Positions 42,914 to 51,432 of a DNA stretch of 64,000 nucleotides are shown here, in pieces. Both the position numbers and the translations under genes were made by a program. Numbering within the stretch: the first letter of the stretch is position 1; every line of letters starts with the position of its first letter. The stretch lies in assembly GCF_024218795.1 (NCBI RefSeq), contig NZ_CP100400.1:1240001-1304000 (forward strand). The letters run 5' to 3'. The DNA is from Halorussus aquaticus (GTDB lineage Archaea > Halobacteriota > Halobacteria > Halobacteriales > Haladaptataceae). The notes below the pieces were generated by a model that ran no database searches, was not told the origin of the DNA, and saw only the letters and a list, made by a program, of their open reading frames with translations.

Positions 42914-43231
42914 TCAGAACGACTCGTCGCTCTCCTCGCCCTCGGCGCTTCCCGCGCCGCGGTCGGTGTAGCCCTTCCGACCGACGGCCTCGCTACCGAC
43001 ACGGTTCAGGACGGTCTGTTTGACCTCGTCGGCGGACTCGAACTCCTCGTCGCCGCCCGTCACCAGCACCTCGCCGAAGGATTCCGACCCGTCCGACATC
43101 CCGATTTCGCGGTCGCCGTACCGTTCGAGCAGTTCGTCCGCGGAGACGGGATAGTCCTCGTTTTCGAGGTCCTCCTCGATGTCGCTGAAGTCCAGACCGA
43201 GCGTCCGGTCGTCGTCCCCTGATTCACTCAT
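42914..43231 (-). CDS. DUF5789 family protein
   Basis: A 105-aa acidic protein with DYPVSADELLERYGDREIGM, followed by SFGEVL and a basic GSEAVGRKGYTDRG near the C-terminus, the pattern of haloarchaeal DUF5789 proteins. It has a helical, DNA- or partner-binding look but no known role. The longer frame upstream is the shadow of the creatininase gene. Confidence 0.7.
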   Translation of the reverse strand: MSESGDDDRTLGLDFSDIEEDLENEDYPVSADELLERYGDREIGMSDGSESFGEVLVTGGDEEFESADEVKQTVLNRVGSEAVGRKGYTDRGAGSAEGEESDESF

Positions 43232-43343
43232 ACCCCGAGGTACGCCGCGAATCCGAATAAGGTGTGTGGCCCGTTCGGCGTACTCTCGTTCTCCTTCCCT
43301 TCCGCGTCCACAGCGCGGACTCCCCCGCAGAGGGACAGTCCGA

Positions 43344-44081
43344 TTACTTGTGCGGTGGCAGGGGCACGTCCCGCGATTCGACGGCTTCGAGCAGTCGCCC
43401 CAGCGCCTCGCTCGCCAGTTCCAGCAGTTCCGCCCCGCGCTCGGCCGGACCGTCCGCGGGGTCGCCGACCACGCCGTTCTCCGTGAACTCCGCCGAGTCG
43501 TACGCCAGATTCGAGTAGCTGACCCACTCGCCCCACCGGTCGCTGGCCCCTTCGCGGGCCTCCGCGACGCGCTCCTCGGCCACGAGGTCCGGGGCGACGT
43601 GGCGCAGCATGGCGGTTTCGAGCGGGCCGCCGTGGCCCATCTCGTCGCCGTGGTCGCCGACCGCGTCGAACCACGTGAACGGGACGGCGTAGGCGTCGTC
43701 CTCCCGGGTGATGGTCCCTGCGACCTCGCGGAGCGCACCGACGTTACCGCCGTGACCGTTCACGAGGACCACCCGGTCCCAGCCGTGGTGGGCGAGGCTG
43801 GCGACCGTCTCGCGGACGTAGTCCCGGAAGGTGTCGGGGCTGACCCAGAGCGTGCCGGTGAACTGGCGGTGTTCGGCCGCGACACCGACCGGGATCGCTG
43901 GCGCGACGACCGCCTCGCCGCCGTAGGCGTCAGCGCCCGCCTCGGCGACCGCCTCGGCGGTGAGTACGTCGGTGCCGAGGGGCGCGTGCGGACCGTGCTG
44001 TTCGGTGCTGCCGACCGGCAGGAGCGCGAGGTCGGTCTCCGCGGCGTCGGCGTCGGTCCACGTCGAGTCGAAGAGGTTCAT
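43344..44081 (-). CDS. Creatininase family amidohydrolase
   Basis: A 245-aa creatininase-fold enzyme with the metal-binding motifs PVGSTEQHGPHAPLGTD (E27, H29, D38) and VLVNGHGGNVGAL, plus FDAVGDHGDEMGHGGPLETAM. In archaea one member of this family, ArfB, hydrolyses the formyl group of the ribosylaminopyrimidine intermediate of flavin and F420 synthesis, and that is a reasonable candidate role. Others act on creatinine or mycofactocin. The assignment beyond family is uncertain. It is divergent from the ornithine cyclodeaminase gene. Confidence 0.82.
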   Translation of the reverse strand: MNLFDSTWTDADAAETDLALLPVGSTEQHGPHAPLGTDVLTAEAVAEAGADAYGGEAVVAPAIPVGVAAEHRQFTGTLWVSPDTFRDYVRETVASLAHHGWDRVVLVNGHGGNVGALREVAGTITREDDAYAVPFTWFDAVGDHGDEMGHGGPLETAMLRHVAPDLVAEERVAEAREGASDRWGEWVSYSNLAYDSAEFTENGVVGDPADGPAERGAELLELASEALGRLLEAVESRDVPLPPHK

Positions 44082-44197
44082 GTCCGACCAGAGGGCGAGC
44101 GCGGACTTGTAGCCGGGGGATTCTGGACCGTTCGACTCTCGACTGCCGACCCCGGTGCGGAGGAACGCATATCCTTCGGGCCGCCGAACCCCCGCGT

Positions 44198-45196
44198 ATG
44201 GTCCGCATCCTCTCCGACTCGCAGGTCGCCGACTGCCTCGACCTCCGGGACCTCCTGACGGTGGTCCGCGAGGCGTTCGTCAAGCAGGGCCGGGGCGAAG
44301 TGGAACGCCCCGACCGCCCCCACTTCCCGGTCGGGGCGGGACTCGACGGTCCCGACCCCGCTGGTACCGGTCTCGTCATGCCCGCCTACCTCCACGGGGC
44401 CGCGTTCTACGCGACGAAGTTAGTCGGCGTCCACGAGGGCAACGCCGAGCGCGGTCTGCCGACCGTCAACGCCCAAATCGCGCTCACCGAGGCGGGGACC
44501 GGTCTCCCGGCGGCCTACCTCGCGGGGACGAGAATCACCAACGCCCGGACGGGGTGCATCGGCGGACTCGCGGCGGCCGAACTCGCAGTGACTCCGGCCC
44601 CGGACTCCGGCCTCACGCTCGCGCTCGTCGGCGCGGGCACCCAGGCGCGCTGGCAGGCCCGGGCCATCGCGGCCGCGACCGACCTCGAATCGGTGCGGGT
44701 CTACTCGCCCAGCGACTCGAAGGAGGACTGCGTCGCCGACCTCTGCGAGGAGTTGGACCTGCCCGCGGACGCAATCGTGACCGCCGACTCTCCAGAAGAC
44801 GCAGTTAGGGGCGCGGACGTGGTCGTGACGGCGACGACAGCGACCGAACCTGTCTTTCCCGGCGGGGCGCTGGACCCCGGCACGCTGGTCGTCGCTGTCG
44901 GGGCGTACACCGCCGAGATGAGAGAGTTGGACGCCGAGACGTTCGAGCGCGCGAGTCGCGTCTTCGCCGACGTGCCCGAGGAAGTCGCGGAAACCGGAGA
45001 CGCGTTGGGGGCCGACCTCGCGGCGGACGACCTCGTGGCCTTCTCGGCGGCGCTGGAGGGACGGACCGGCCGCGATTCCGACGACGACATCCTCGTGGTC
45101 GAGAGCGTCGGCACTGCGGTGCTGGACGCGGCGGCCGCCGAATACGTCTTCGAGGAGGCAGAGCAGAGCGGCGTCGGCACCGCGGTTTCGCTGTAG
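44198..45196 (+). CDS. Ornithine cyclodeaminase/mu-crystallin family protein
   Basis: A 332-aa NAD(P)-binding protein with the N-terminal LVMPAYLHGAAFYATKLVGVHEGN (substrate-binding Lys), TRITNARTGCIGGLAA and the Rossmann motif LVGAGTQARWQARAI. Family members include ornithine cyclodeaminase, alanine dehydrogenase of Archaeoglobus and ketimine reductase, so the reaction is unresolved. The stop codon abuts the convergent MATE gene without a gap. Confidence 0.85.
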   Translation: MVRILSDSQVADCLDLRDLLTVVREAFVKQGRGEVERPDRPHFPVGAGLDGPDPAGTGLVMPAYLHGAAFYATKLVGVHEGNAERGLPTVNAQIALTEAGTGLPAAYLAGTRITNARTGCIGGLAAAELAVTPAPDSGLTLALVGAGTQARWQARAIAAATDLESVRVYSPSDSKEDCVADLCEELDLPADAIVTADSPEDAVRGADVVVTATTATEPVFPGGALDPGTLVVAVGAYTAEMRELDAETFERASRVFADVPEEVAETGDALGADLAADDLVAFSAALEGRTGRDSDDDILVVESVGTAVLDAAAAEYVFEEAEQSGVGTAVSL

Positions 45197-46708
45197 CTAC
45201 TTCCCGTCCGTCGGCCCGGACGTCCCGGTCTCCGACACCTCGGGTTCCGCTCCCGGCGTCGGCGCAGCGGCGCTCTCGGCCGTCTCGTCCTCGTCGATGA
45301 CGGTCGCCTTCCACGTCCCGCGGGTGAACCACAGCACGGCCGCGATGGCTCCGAGGACGTTGCCCAGCGCCATCCCGACCCAGATGCCGGTCGCGCCCAT
45401 GTTCGCGACGAACGCGAGGTAGTAGACCGTCGGCACCCGGCCGACCCAGAGCGCCACCGCCGAGAACGCCATCGCGGTCTTGGTGTTGCCCGCGCCGCGG
45501 TACGCCCCGAGCATGACCTGCAGAATCGCCATGAAGGTGAACTCCACCGAGCGAATCCGGAGGTACTCCGCGCCGTGGCGGACCGTCTCTCGGGCGGCGT
45601 CGGTGCCGGTGGCCATGAACACCGAGACGATGGGTTCGGGGAACAGCGCCGCGATCACCGCGACCCCGAACATCACGGCCGCGCCGACCTTCGCGGCTAT
45701 CCACGCGGCGCGCTCGGCCCGTTCGGACTTGCCCGCGCCGAGGTTCTGACCGACCATCGTGTTGGTCGCCCGTCCGAGACCCATCGCCGGGAGGAAGACC
45801 AGCGAGGCGAGGCGGTTGCCGAGTCCGTAGGCCGAGACCACCGGCGGCGCGAACTGGACCACCATCGCGGTCAGCGTTATCATCGCCAGCGCGCTCATCG
45901 ACTGTTCGAGCGTCGAGGGGACGCCGATGCGCACGATGTCCCAGATGTAGCTCAGGTCCGGAACGAGATACCTCGTCTGCACGTCGGGTCCCACTCTGGC
46001 GACGAACAGGACGTAGAACCCGAGGACGCTGGCGACGCCGCGCGAGAGGATGGTCGCCAGCGCCGCGCCCTCGATGCCCATCCCGGAGAGTATCTCGGTC
46101 TCGATGCCCAGCGCCGGAACCGGACCGATTCCGAAGATGAGCAGGGGGTCGAGGACGACGTTCATCGCGACCGAGACCACCATCACGCGCATGGGCGTCT
46201 TCGTGTCGCCGTACCCGCGCATCAGCGACGTGAACACGAAGAAGCCGAACAGGAACGGGAGGCCGAGGAAGAACACCTCCATGTACTGGCCCGCGAGCGG
46301 AATTATCTGCTCGGTGGTCGCGCCCTGACTCGGCAGCAGTTCGAGCATCGAATCGGTGGCGACGTAGCCCAAGACGCTCAGTGCGAGCGCCAACAGCGTG
46401 ACGAACGTCAGAATCTGGCCCGCGACCTTTCCGGCGGACCCTTCGCTGTCCGCGCCCGTGTACTGGGCGACGAGGATGGACCCCGCGGTGGTGAACCCGC
46501 CCGCGATGGAGATGAGCAGGAAGATGAGCGGAAACGCGAGGCTAAGCGCGCCCACCGCGTCGGCCGACAGTCGCCCGAGCCAGAACGTGTCGGCTATGTT
46601 GTAGGTGACCTGCAACAACTGGATGACGACGATGGGCCACGCCAGTTTGAACATCGGGCCGAGGAGTCCGCCCTCGGTAATCGTATCGTCGGTGCCTGTG
46701 GTGTTCAT
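45197..46708 (-). CDS. MATE family efflux transporter (copy 1)
   Basis: A 503-aa transporter with about 12 membrane helices. MATE features are QLLQVTYNIADTFWLGRLSADAVGALSLAFP in the first bundle and GRATNTMVGQNLGAG in the second. It couples Na+ or H+ influx to export of drugs or metabolites. A 25-30 residue low-complexity tail follows the last helix. It is a close paralogue of the 47063-48499 gene, with tRNA-Arg(CCG) between them. Confidence 0.9.
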   Translation of the reverse strand: MNTTGTDDTITEGGLLGPMFKLAWPIVVIQLLQVTYNIADTFWLGRLSADAVGALSLAFPLIFLLISIAGGFTTAGSILVAQYTGADSEGSAGKVAGQILTFVTLLALALSVLGYVATDSMLELLPSQGATTEQIIPLAGQYMEVFFLGLPFLFGFFVFTSLMRGYGDTKTPMRVMVVSVAMNVVLDPLLIFGIGPVPALGIETEILSGMGIEGAALATILSRGVASVLGFYVLFVARVGPDVQTRYLVPDLSYIWDIVRIGVPSTLEQSMSALAMITLTAMVVQFAPPVVSAYGLGNRLASLVFLPAMGLGRATNTMVGQNLGAGKSERAERAAWIAAKVGAAVMFGVAVIAALFPEPIVSVFMATGTDAARETVRHGAEYLRIRSVEFTFMAILQVMLGAYRGAGNTKTAMAFSAVALWVGRVPTVYYLAFVANMGATGIWVGMALGNVLGAIAAVLWFTRGTWKATVIDEDETAESAAAPTPGAEPEVSETGTSGPTDGK

Positions 46709-46939
46709 GATATTTCGAAACGAAAGGGGTATTTTTGAAGGTTGCGAGTTGTTCGCTCTACGACCAGTCCTAGACAGTTATCCTACACGTCCGACAAGTA
46801 AGGTGAAACGTAAATGGGTTTCCGAGATACGGTAACGCGTCTCGTGACTCGCGTCGGCGTCCGCTCTCCGTCTCGATGGCTTCTTACTCCGGACGAGGCC
46901 GAGCAGTTCGTCTACTGCCGTATCGGTCGCAGGAGAAAG

Positions 46940-47012
46940 CGGGCGACGTGGGATTTGAACCCACGACCTCTTGGTCCGGAACCAAGCGTTCCGTCCGCTG
47001 AACTAGCCGCCC
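46940..47012 (-). tRNA. tRNA-Arg (anticodon CCG)
   Basis: The minus strand forms a full cloverleaf: acceptor GGGCGGC/GTCGCCC (one G-U pair), an anticodon stem CTTGG/CCAAG with loop TTCCGGA, and a T arm GTGGG-TTCAAAT-CCCAC. Anticodon CCG reads CGG (Arg). The length is 73 nt with the discriminator G at 46940. A TATA element (ggttaagcc, about 47037-47045) lies upstream. No intron or duplicated 3' end is seen here. Confidence 0.95.
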
Positions 47013-47062
47013 TCGCAGCGAACTACTCGATTCGGAGGCTTAACCGTTTTGAAACCCGCAAC

Positions 47063-48499
47063 TCAGTCCTCCGACACGGCGGCGTCCGCTTCGACCGACG
47101 CGCCGACGCTCCCGTCGTCGATGACTGCGCGCTTCCACGTGCCGCGGGTGAACCACAGCGCGGCCGCGATGGCCCCGACGACGTGACCGACCGCGACGCC
47201 GACCCAGATGCCGGTCGGGCCGAGTGCGGTCCGGAAGGCGAGCAGGTAGACCACCGGAACGCGGACGAACCAGAGGGTAATCATCGAGAACGCCAGCGCG
47301 GTCTTGGTGTTGCCCGCGCCGCGGTAGGCCCCGACCAGCACTTGGAACACGCCGATGAAGGCGAATTCGACCGTCCTGATGCGGAGGTACTCCGAGGCGT
47401 ACTCGACCGTCTCGCGAGCGGCGTCGGTGCCGGTCGCCATGAACACCGAGACGATGGGTTCGGGGAACAGTGCGGCGAGGACCGCCAGCACGAACATCAC
47501 GCTCGCCCCGACCGTCGCCGCGAGTCTGACCGCCTGTTCGGCCCGTTTGGGGTTGCCCGCGCCGAGGTTCTGGCCCACCATCGTGTTGGTCGCCCGCCCG
47601 AGACCGACCGCCGGGAGGAAGACCAGCGAGATGAGTCGGTTGCCCAGTCCGTAGGCGGCGATGACCGCCGGTTCGAACGTCACTATCATCACGGTCAGCG
47701 TCACCATCGCCAGCGCACCCGCCGACTGCTCGAACGCCGACGGCGTCCCGATGCGGACGATATCTCGGATATATTCGAAATCGGGCGCGAGGTGGCCGAG
47801 GTGAACGTCCGGACCCATATCGGTCCCGAAGAGGATGGCGACGCCGACGAGACCCGCGACCGCACGCGCGACCAGCGTCGCCCACGCCGCACCCTCGATG
47901 CCCATCTCGTCGAAGGGACCGACCCCGAAGACGAGAATCGGGTCGAGGACGACGTTCAGCGCGACGCTGACGGCCATCACGCGCATCGGCGTCCGTGTGT
48001 CGCCGTACCCCCGGAGGAGCGCGGAGAACGCCCGGAAGCCGAACATGAGGGGGAGACCGAGGAAGAATATCTTCATGTACTGCTCGGCCAGCGGGACGAC
48101 CTGTTCGGCGGTGGTGTCGTCGCTGGGGAACACCGACAGCATCGGTCCCGCGCCGTAGTAGCCGACGACGCTCAGGAGGGCGCCGACGGCGACGACGAAT
48201 CCCAGCGTCTGGCCCGCGACTTTCCCGGCCGACCCGTCGCTGTCCGCGCCCATGTACTGCGCGACGAGCGTGCTCCCCGCGACGCTGAACCCGCCGCCGA
48301 ACGCGATGAGGAGGAAGATTATCGGGAACGAGAGACTAATCGCGCCGACCGCGTCGGCCGAGTAGCGACCCAACCAGAACGCGTCGGCGACGTTGTAGGC
48401 GACCTGCAGGAGTTGCGTGACCACGATGGGCCACGCGAGGTGGAAGAGTGGACGCGCTAACCCACCCTCCGTGATACCGTCGGACTGGGTCGATGGCAC
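47063..48499 (-). CDS. MATE family efflux transporter (copy 2)
   Basis: A 478-aa, 12-helix MATE transporter closely related to copy 1. Shared blocks include VTQLLQVAYNVADAFWLGR, VGLGRATNTMVGQNLGAG and PIVSVFMATGTDAARETV. It lacks the longer C-terminal tail of copy 1. Substrate specificity is unknown. Its start is ATG 48499 (MPSTQSD). Confidence 0.9.
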   Translation of the reverse strand: MPSTQSDGITEGGLARPLFHLAWPIVVTQLLQVAYNVADAFWLGRYSADAVGAISLSFPIIFLLIAFGGGFSVAGSTLVAQYMGADSDGSAGKVAGQTLGFVVAVGALLSVVGYYGAGPMLSVFPSDDTTAEQVVPLAEQYMKIFFLGLPLMFGFRAFSALLRGYGDTRTPMRVMAVSVALNVVLDPILVFGVGPFDEMGIEGAAWATLVARAVAGLVGVAILFGTDMGPDVHLGHLAPDFEYIRDIVRIGTPSAFEQSAGALAMVTLTVMIVTFEPAVIAAYGLGNRLISLVFLPAVGLGRATNTMVGQNLGAGNPKRAEQAVRLAATVGASVMFVLAVLAALFPEPIVSVFMATGTDAARETVEYASEYLRIRTVEFAFIGVFQVLVGAYRGAGNTKTALAFSMITLWFVRVPVVYLLAFRTALGPTGIWVGVAVGHVVGAIAAALWFTRGTWKRAVIDDGSVGASVEADAAVSED

Positions 48500-48628
48500 T
48501 GTTCTCCTTCAGAACTTCTTAGGATTTCAATGCTTCGGGTCGAAATTTCAACCCGCTATACGGAAAACGAGCGCGTAGAGAGGCGTGAAAATCGCGGCGG
48601 TCCCGTTGCGTCGGGTGTCCCGACTGCG

Positions 48629-49204
48629 TCAGGGCGTCTCGTTCGTTTCGAGTGCGAGGTCGTCGGTCGGGTACGCGGTGCAGGTGAGGACGTACCCCTT
48701 CTCGACTTCGTCCTCGCCGAGCGTCTCGTTGTTGCTGTGTCGGACGTACTCGGTTGCGTCGCCGTTCTGAACCTTGCCACCACAGGAGAGACACTGGCCC
48801 TGCCGACAGGCGTAGGGTAGGTCCCAGCCCTCGTCCTCACCGGCTTCCAGCAGCGTCTCGTTGTTGGCGACTTCGATGGTCTCGCCCTCGTTGACGTACT
48901 CGACGTCGAAGTACTCCACCTCGTCGTCGGAGATGGCGGCGGGGTCGAAACCGGCGTCCTCGTCGTCTTCGCCTTCGAGTTCACCTTCGGCACCACCGCC
49001 GACCGCGACCGCACCGCCACCGCCGCCGATGGAGCGGTTCATCGGTTCGGGGAAGTCGGTTTCCGCCACGGTCTCGGCTCGGCGTTCGAGCACCTCTTGG
49101 GAGATATCGTCGGGAGTCCGCCACTCGGTGCCCTCCGAGTAGTGGAGCGCCACCACGATGAGGACGAGCGTTAGCCCGAGTCCCAGACCCAGTACGTCTA
49201 CCAT
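48629..49204 (-). CDS. Membrane-anchored [2Fe-2S] ferredoxin
   Basis: A 191-aa protein. Residues 2-21 are a hydrophobic anchor, followed by a Gly/Glu/Asp-rich linker (about 55-95) and a plant-type ferredoxin domain with ligands C133, C138, C141 (CRQGQCLSC) and C175. It would donate electrons at the inner face of the membrane. The ATG at 49204 begins the anchor, and the ORF upstream to 49249 is in the divergent promoter. Confidence 0.85.
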   Translation of the reverse strand: MVDVLGLGLGLTLVLIVVALHYSEGTEWRTPDDISQEVLERRAETVAETDFPEPMNRSIGGGGGAVAVGGGAEGELEGEDDEDAGFDPAAISDDEVEYFDVEYVNEGETIEVANNETLLEAGEDEGWDLPYACRQGQCLSCGGKVQNGDATEYVRHSNNETLGEDEVEKGYVLTCTAYPTDDLALETNETP

Positions 49205-49296
49205 GTGTGGGGCTACGGAAGGGTGGTTTAACAGCATTGTGATTGCCATCCGACAGCGGGCACACGTTTTTGCCCTCCGCGCGACGAGCGTACGCC

Positions 49297-49950
49297 GTGA
49301 CCACCGACATCGCAGTCGTCGTCTACGAGGGGTTCGACGAGATGGACGCCATCGCTCCGTACGAAGTGTTCTCGCACGCGAGCGACCGCGGGTGCGACCT
49401 CGACGTGAGCGTCCGCACGCTCGACTCGGCCGACCGAGTGACCGCCAGTCACGGTCTCGGCGTCGAGGTGGACGGCCGACTCGCCGACGCGGACCCCGAC
49501 CTCGTGGTCGTCCCCGGCGGCGGGTGGAACGACCGCGCGGACGCCAGCGCGTGGGCCGAGGCCCAGCGCGGCGACCTCCCGCGGGCGCTCGCGGACCTTC
49601 ATGAGGACGGGGTCGGACTCGCGGCGGTCTGCACCGGCGGGATGCTTCTCGCGGAGGCCGGGGTTCTGGACGACCGTCCTGCGGTCACGCACGCGAGCGC
49701 ACTGGACGACCTCCGGGAGACCGACGCCGAAGTCGTAGACGCCCGCGTAGTGGACGCCTCCCGTGGCACTCTGTCGAGCAGTGCCACGCCGTCGGACGAC
49801 GGCGACGTACTGACCGCGGGCGTCACCTCGGGACTCGACTTGGCGCTGTATCTGGTCGCTCGAATCTGCGGCGAAGAGGTCGCCGAGCAGGTAGCGACCG
49901 AAATCGAGTACGAACCGCGCGAGGACGTGTACGTCGCCCGCGAGGAGTGA
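49297..49950 (+). CDS. DJ-1/PfpI family protein
   Basis: A 217-aa class I glutamine amidotransferase-like protein with the nucleophile elbow AAVCTGGMLLAEAG (C112), preceded by VVVPGGGWNDR, and VTHASALDDL. It resembles the transcriptional-regulator/ThiJ group (isonitrile hydratase-like) without a DNA-binding domain. GTG at 49297 is taken as start because a TATA-like acgtttttg at about 49264-49272 lies about 27 nt upstream. Substrate unknown. Confidence 0.82.
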   Translation: MTTDIAVVVYEGFDEMDAIAPYEVFSHASDRGCDLDVSVRTLDSADRVTASHGLGVEVDGRLADADPDLVVVPGGGWNDRADASAWAEAQRGDLPRALADLHEDGVGLAAVCTGGMLLAEAGVLDDRPAVTHASALDDLRETDAEVVDARVVDASRGTLSSSATPSDDGDVLTAGVTSGLDLALYLVARICGEEVAEQVATEIEYEPREDVYVAREE

Positions 49951-49977
49951 GGCGTCTGCGAAGAGCGTGTCATTCGA

Positions 49978-49993
49978 TTTAGGACGGCCTAAA
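49978..49993. promoter_or_regulatory. Iron-box-like palindrome 1 (DtxR/SirR type)
   Basis: The site tttaggacggcctaaa is an almost perfect inverted repeat resembling the TTAGGxxxxCCTAA target of DtxR-family iron repressors (Idr/SirR in haloarchaea). It lies just upstream of the TATA element ttcttaacc (50001-50009) of the 50034 gene. Confidence 0.65.
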
Positions 49994-50013
49994 ATCGAAG
50001 TTCTTAACCCGGA

Positions 50014-50027
50014 TTAGGCAGACCTAA
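50014..50027. promoter_or_regulatory. Iron-box-like palindrome 2 (DtxR/SirR type)
   Basis: The site ttaggcagacctaa repeats the box at 49978 and covers the probable transcription start, between the TATA element and the ATG at 50034. The two boxes bracket TATA, a good arrangement for iron-dependent repression. Confidence 0.65.
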
Positions 50028-50033
50028 AAGCCA

Positions 50034-51230
50034 ATGGCAAGAGACGATTCGGTACGGACGACCCGACGCAAGTATCTCACGGTCAGCGGCGCACTGGCGG
50101 CCTCCGGCATCCTCGCGGGGTGTACCGGCGGGTCGAGCGACGAGCAGACCGCCACGACGACCGAGGGGACGACGACGACTACGACCGAAGAGACGACGAC
50201 GACCACGGAGGAAGCCACCGAGACGACGACCGAGGGCGAGTCCTACACCGTCTCGATGGAACCCGTCGGCGACGTGACGTTCGACTCCGTGCCCCAGACG
50301 TGGGTGGCCAACAACGGTAGCTGGGCCGACATGGGCGTCGCGCTCGGCGTCGAACCGCCGAAGGCGCTGTGGCTCACCAGCCGCTATCACACCAAGTACT
50401 ACGACGCCATCGACGGCGTCTCCGTGGACAAGAGCGACATGGTGAGCCTGTATCAGGACGGGGTGAGCAAGGAACTGTTCTACGAACTCGACGCCGACGT
50501 TCACGTCATCGACCCCAACTTCCTGATGAACCGGTTCAAGGGCTGGAAGCAGGCCGACATCGACGAGGTCAGCCAGAACATCGCGCCCTTCTTCGGTAAC
50601 AGCATTTTCTCGCGCGGCTACGGCTGGCACGAGGACTACCGCTACTACACGCTCTACGAGGCGTTCGGAAAGCTCGCGGAGCTGTTCCAGCGCACCGACC
50701 GCTACGAGGCGTTCAGCGCGCTCCACGACGAGTTCCAGTCGAAGGTCTCGGAGGTCGTTCCGCCGAAGAGCGAGCGCCCGGCCGTCGCCGTCTTGTGGGC
50801 TGGCGGCGACGAACCCGAGAGCTTCCTCCCCTACGTCATCAGCGAAGGGACGAGCTTCAAGCAGTGGCGCGACCTGAAGGTTCGCGACGCGCTCGCCAAG
50901 ACCGACGTCAAGGACTTCCACAGCAGCCGCGGCGAAATCGACTACGAGACGCTGCTGGAAGTGGACCCCGACGTGCTGCTGCTCCGCGGACAGGAGGGCA
51001 AGACCGCCAAGCAGTTCCAGAACACGGTCGTCTCGTTCATGAAGGACCACGACGTCGCCAGCAGTCTGACCGCGGTCAAGAACGGCGACGTCTACCGCGG
51101 CGGGTCGCTGTATCAGGGTCCAATCACGAACCTCGTCCTCACCGAGCGCGCCGCCAAACAGGTCTACGACGCCGAGGGAGAACTGTTCGACCGTCAGCGC
51201 GTCGCCGACATCGTGAACGGCGACTTCTGA
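50034..51230 (+). CDS. Iron-siderophore-type ABC transporter substrate-binding lipoprotein
   Basis: A 398-aa protein with a Tat signal (TTRRKYLTVSG) and lipobox (ILAGC, C30), a long Thr/Glu linker (about 33-68) and a periplasmic-binding-protein class III fold of the iron type (FDSVPQTWVANNGSWADMGVALGV, LLEVDPDVLLLRG). It is likely a siderophore or Fe3+-complex binding protein because two DtxR-type boxes flank its TATA element. No permease or ATPase is adjacent, so it must use a transporter encoded elsewhere. Confidence 0.85.
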   Translation: MARDDSVRTTRRKYLTVSGALAASGILAGCTGGSSDEQTATTTEGTTTTTTEETTTTTEEATETTTEGESYTVSMEPVGDVTFDSVPQTWVANNGSWADMGVALGVEPPKALWLTSRYHTKYYDAIDGVSVDKSDMVSLYQDGVSKELFYELDADVHVIDPNFLMNRFKGWKQADIDEVSQNIAPFFGNSIFSRGYGWHEDYRYYTLYEAFGKLAELFQRTDRYEAFSALHDEFQSKVSEVVPPKSERPAVAVLWAGGDEPESFLPYVISEGTSFKQWRDLKVRDALAKTDVKDFHSSRGEIDYETLLEVDPDVLLLRGQEGKTAKQFQNTVVSFMKDHDVASSLTAVKNGDVYRGGSLYQGPITNLVLTERAAKQVYDAEGELFDRQRVADIVNGDF

Positions 51231-51300
51231 CCGGTGGTTCGACTCGCGCCGTAGAGTCGTTCCGGTAGTTCACGGTCACACGCGAACAATTTTGCTGTGA

Positions 51301-51393
51301 TTCTCGACCCTCGACGCCTCCATCGAGCAGTACGAGGTCGGCGGACGAGCGCTCGTGGAGAAGTATCCGGTGCTGGAGTGCGTCCTCGGATAG
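51301..51393 (+). pseudogene. Possible 3' remnant of a coding sequence
   Basis: After a TGA, 30 codons reading STLDASIEQYEVGGRALVEK and then YPVLECVLG end in TAG. The translation has the acidic, helix-like look of a real C-terminus, but no start or upstream part exists. It sits in the 200-bp gap between two convergent genes. I cannot assign it to a family, and it may be chance. Confidence 0.2.
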
Positions 51394-51432
51394 TCTGCTT
51401 TCTTCGTTCTCCGAACTAGACCGCGACCCGCG

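Noticed and set aside
46814..47050. Plus-strand ORF running from 46814 across tRNA-Arg(CCG).
   Set aside because: It reads through a functional tRNA and the antisense of a MATE gene, so it is a shadow.
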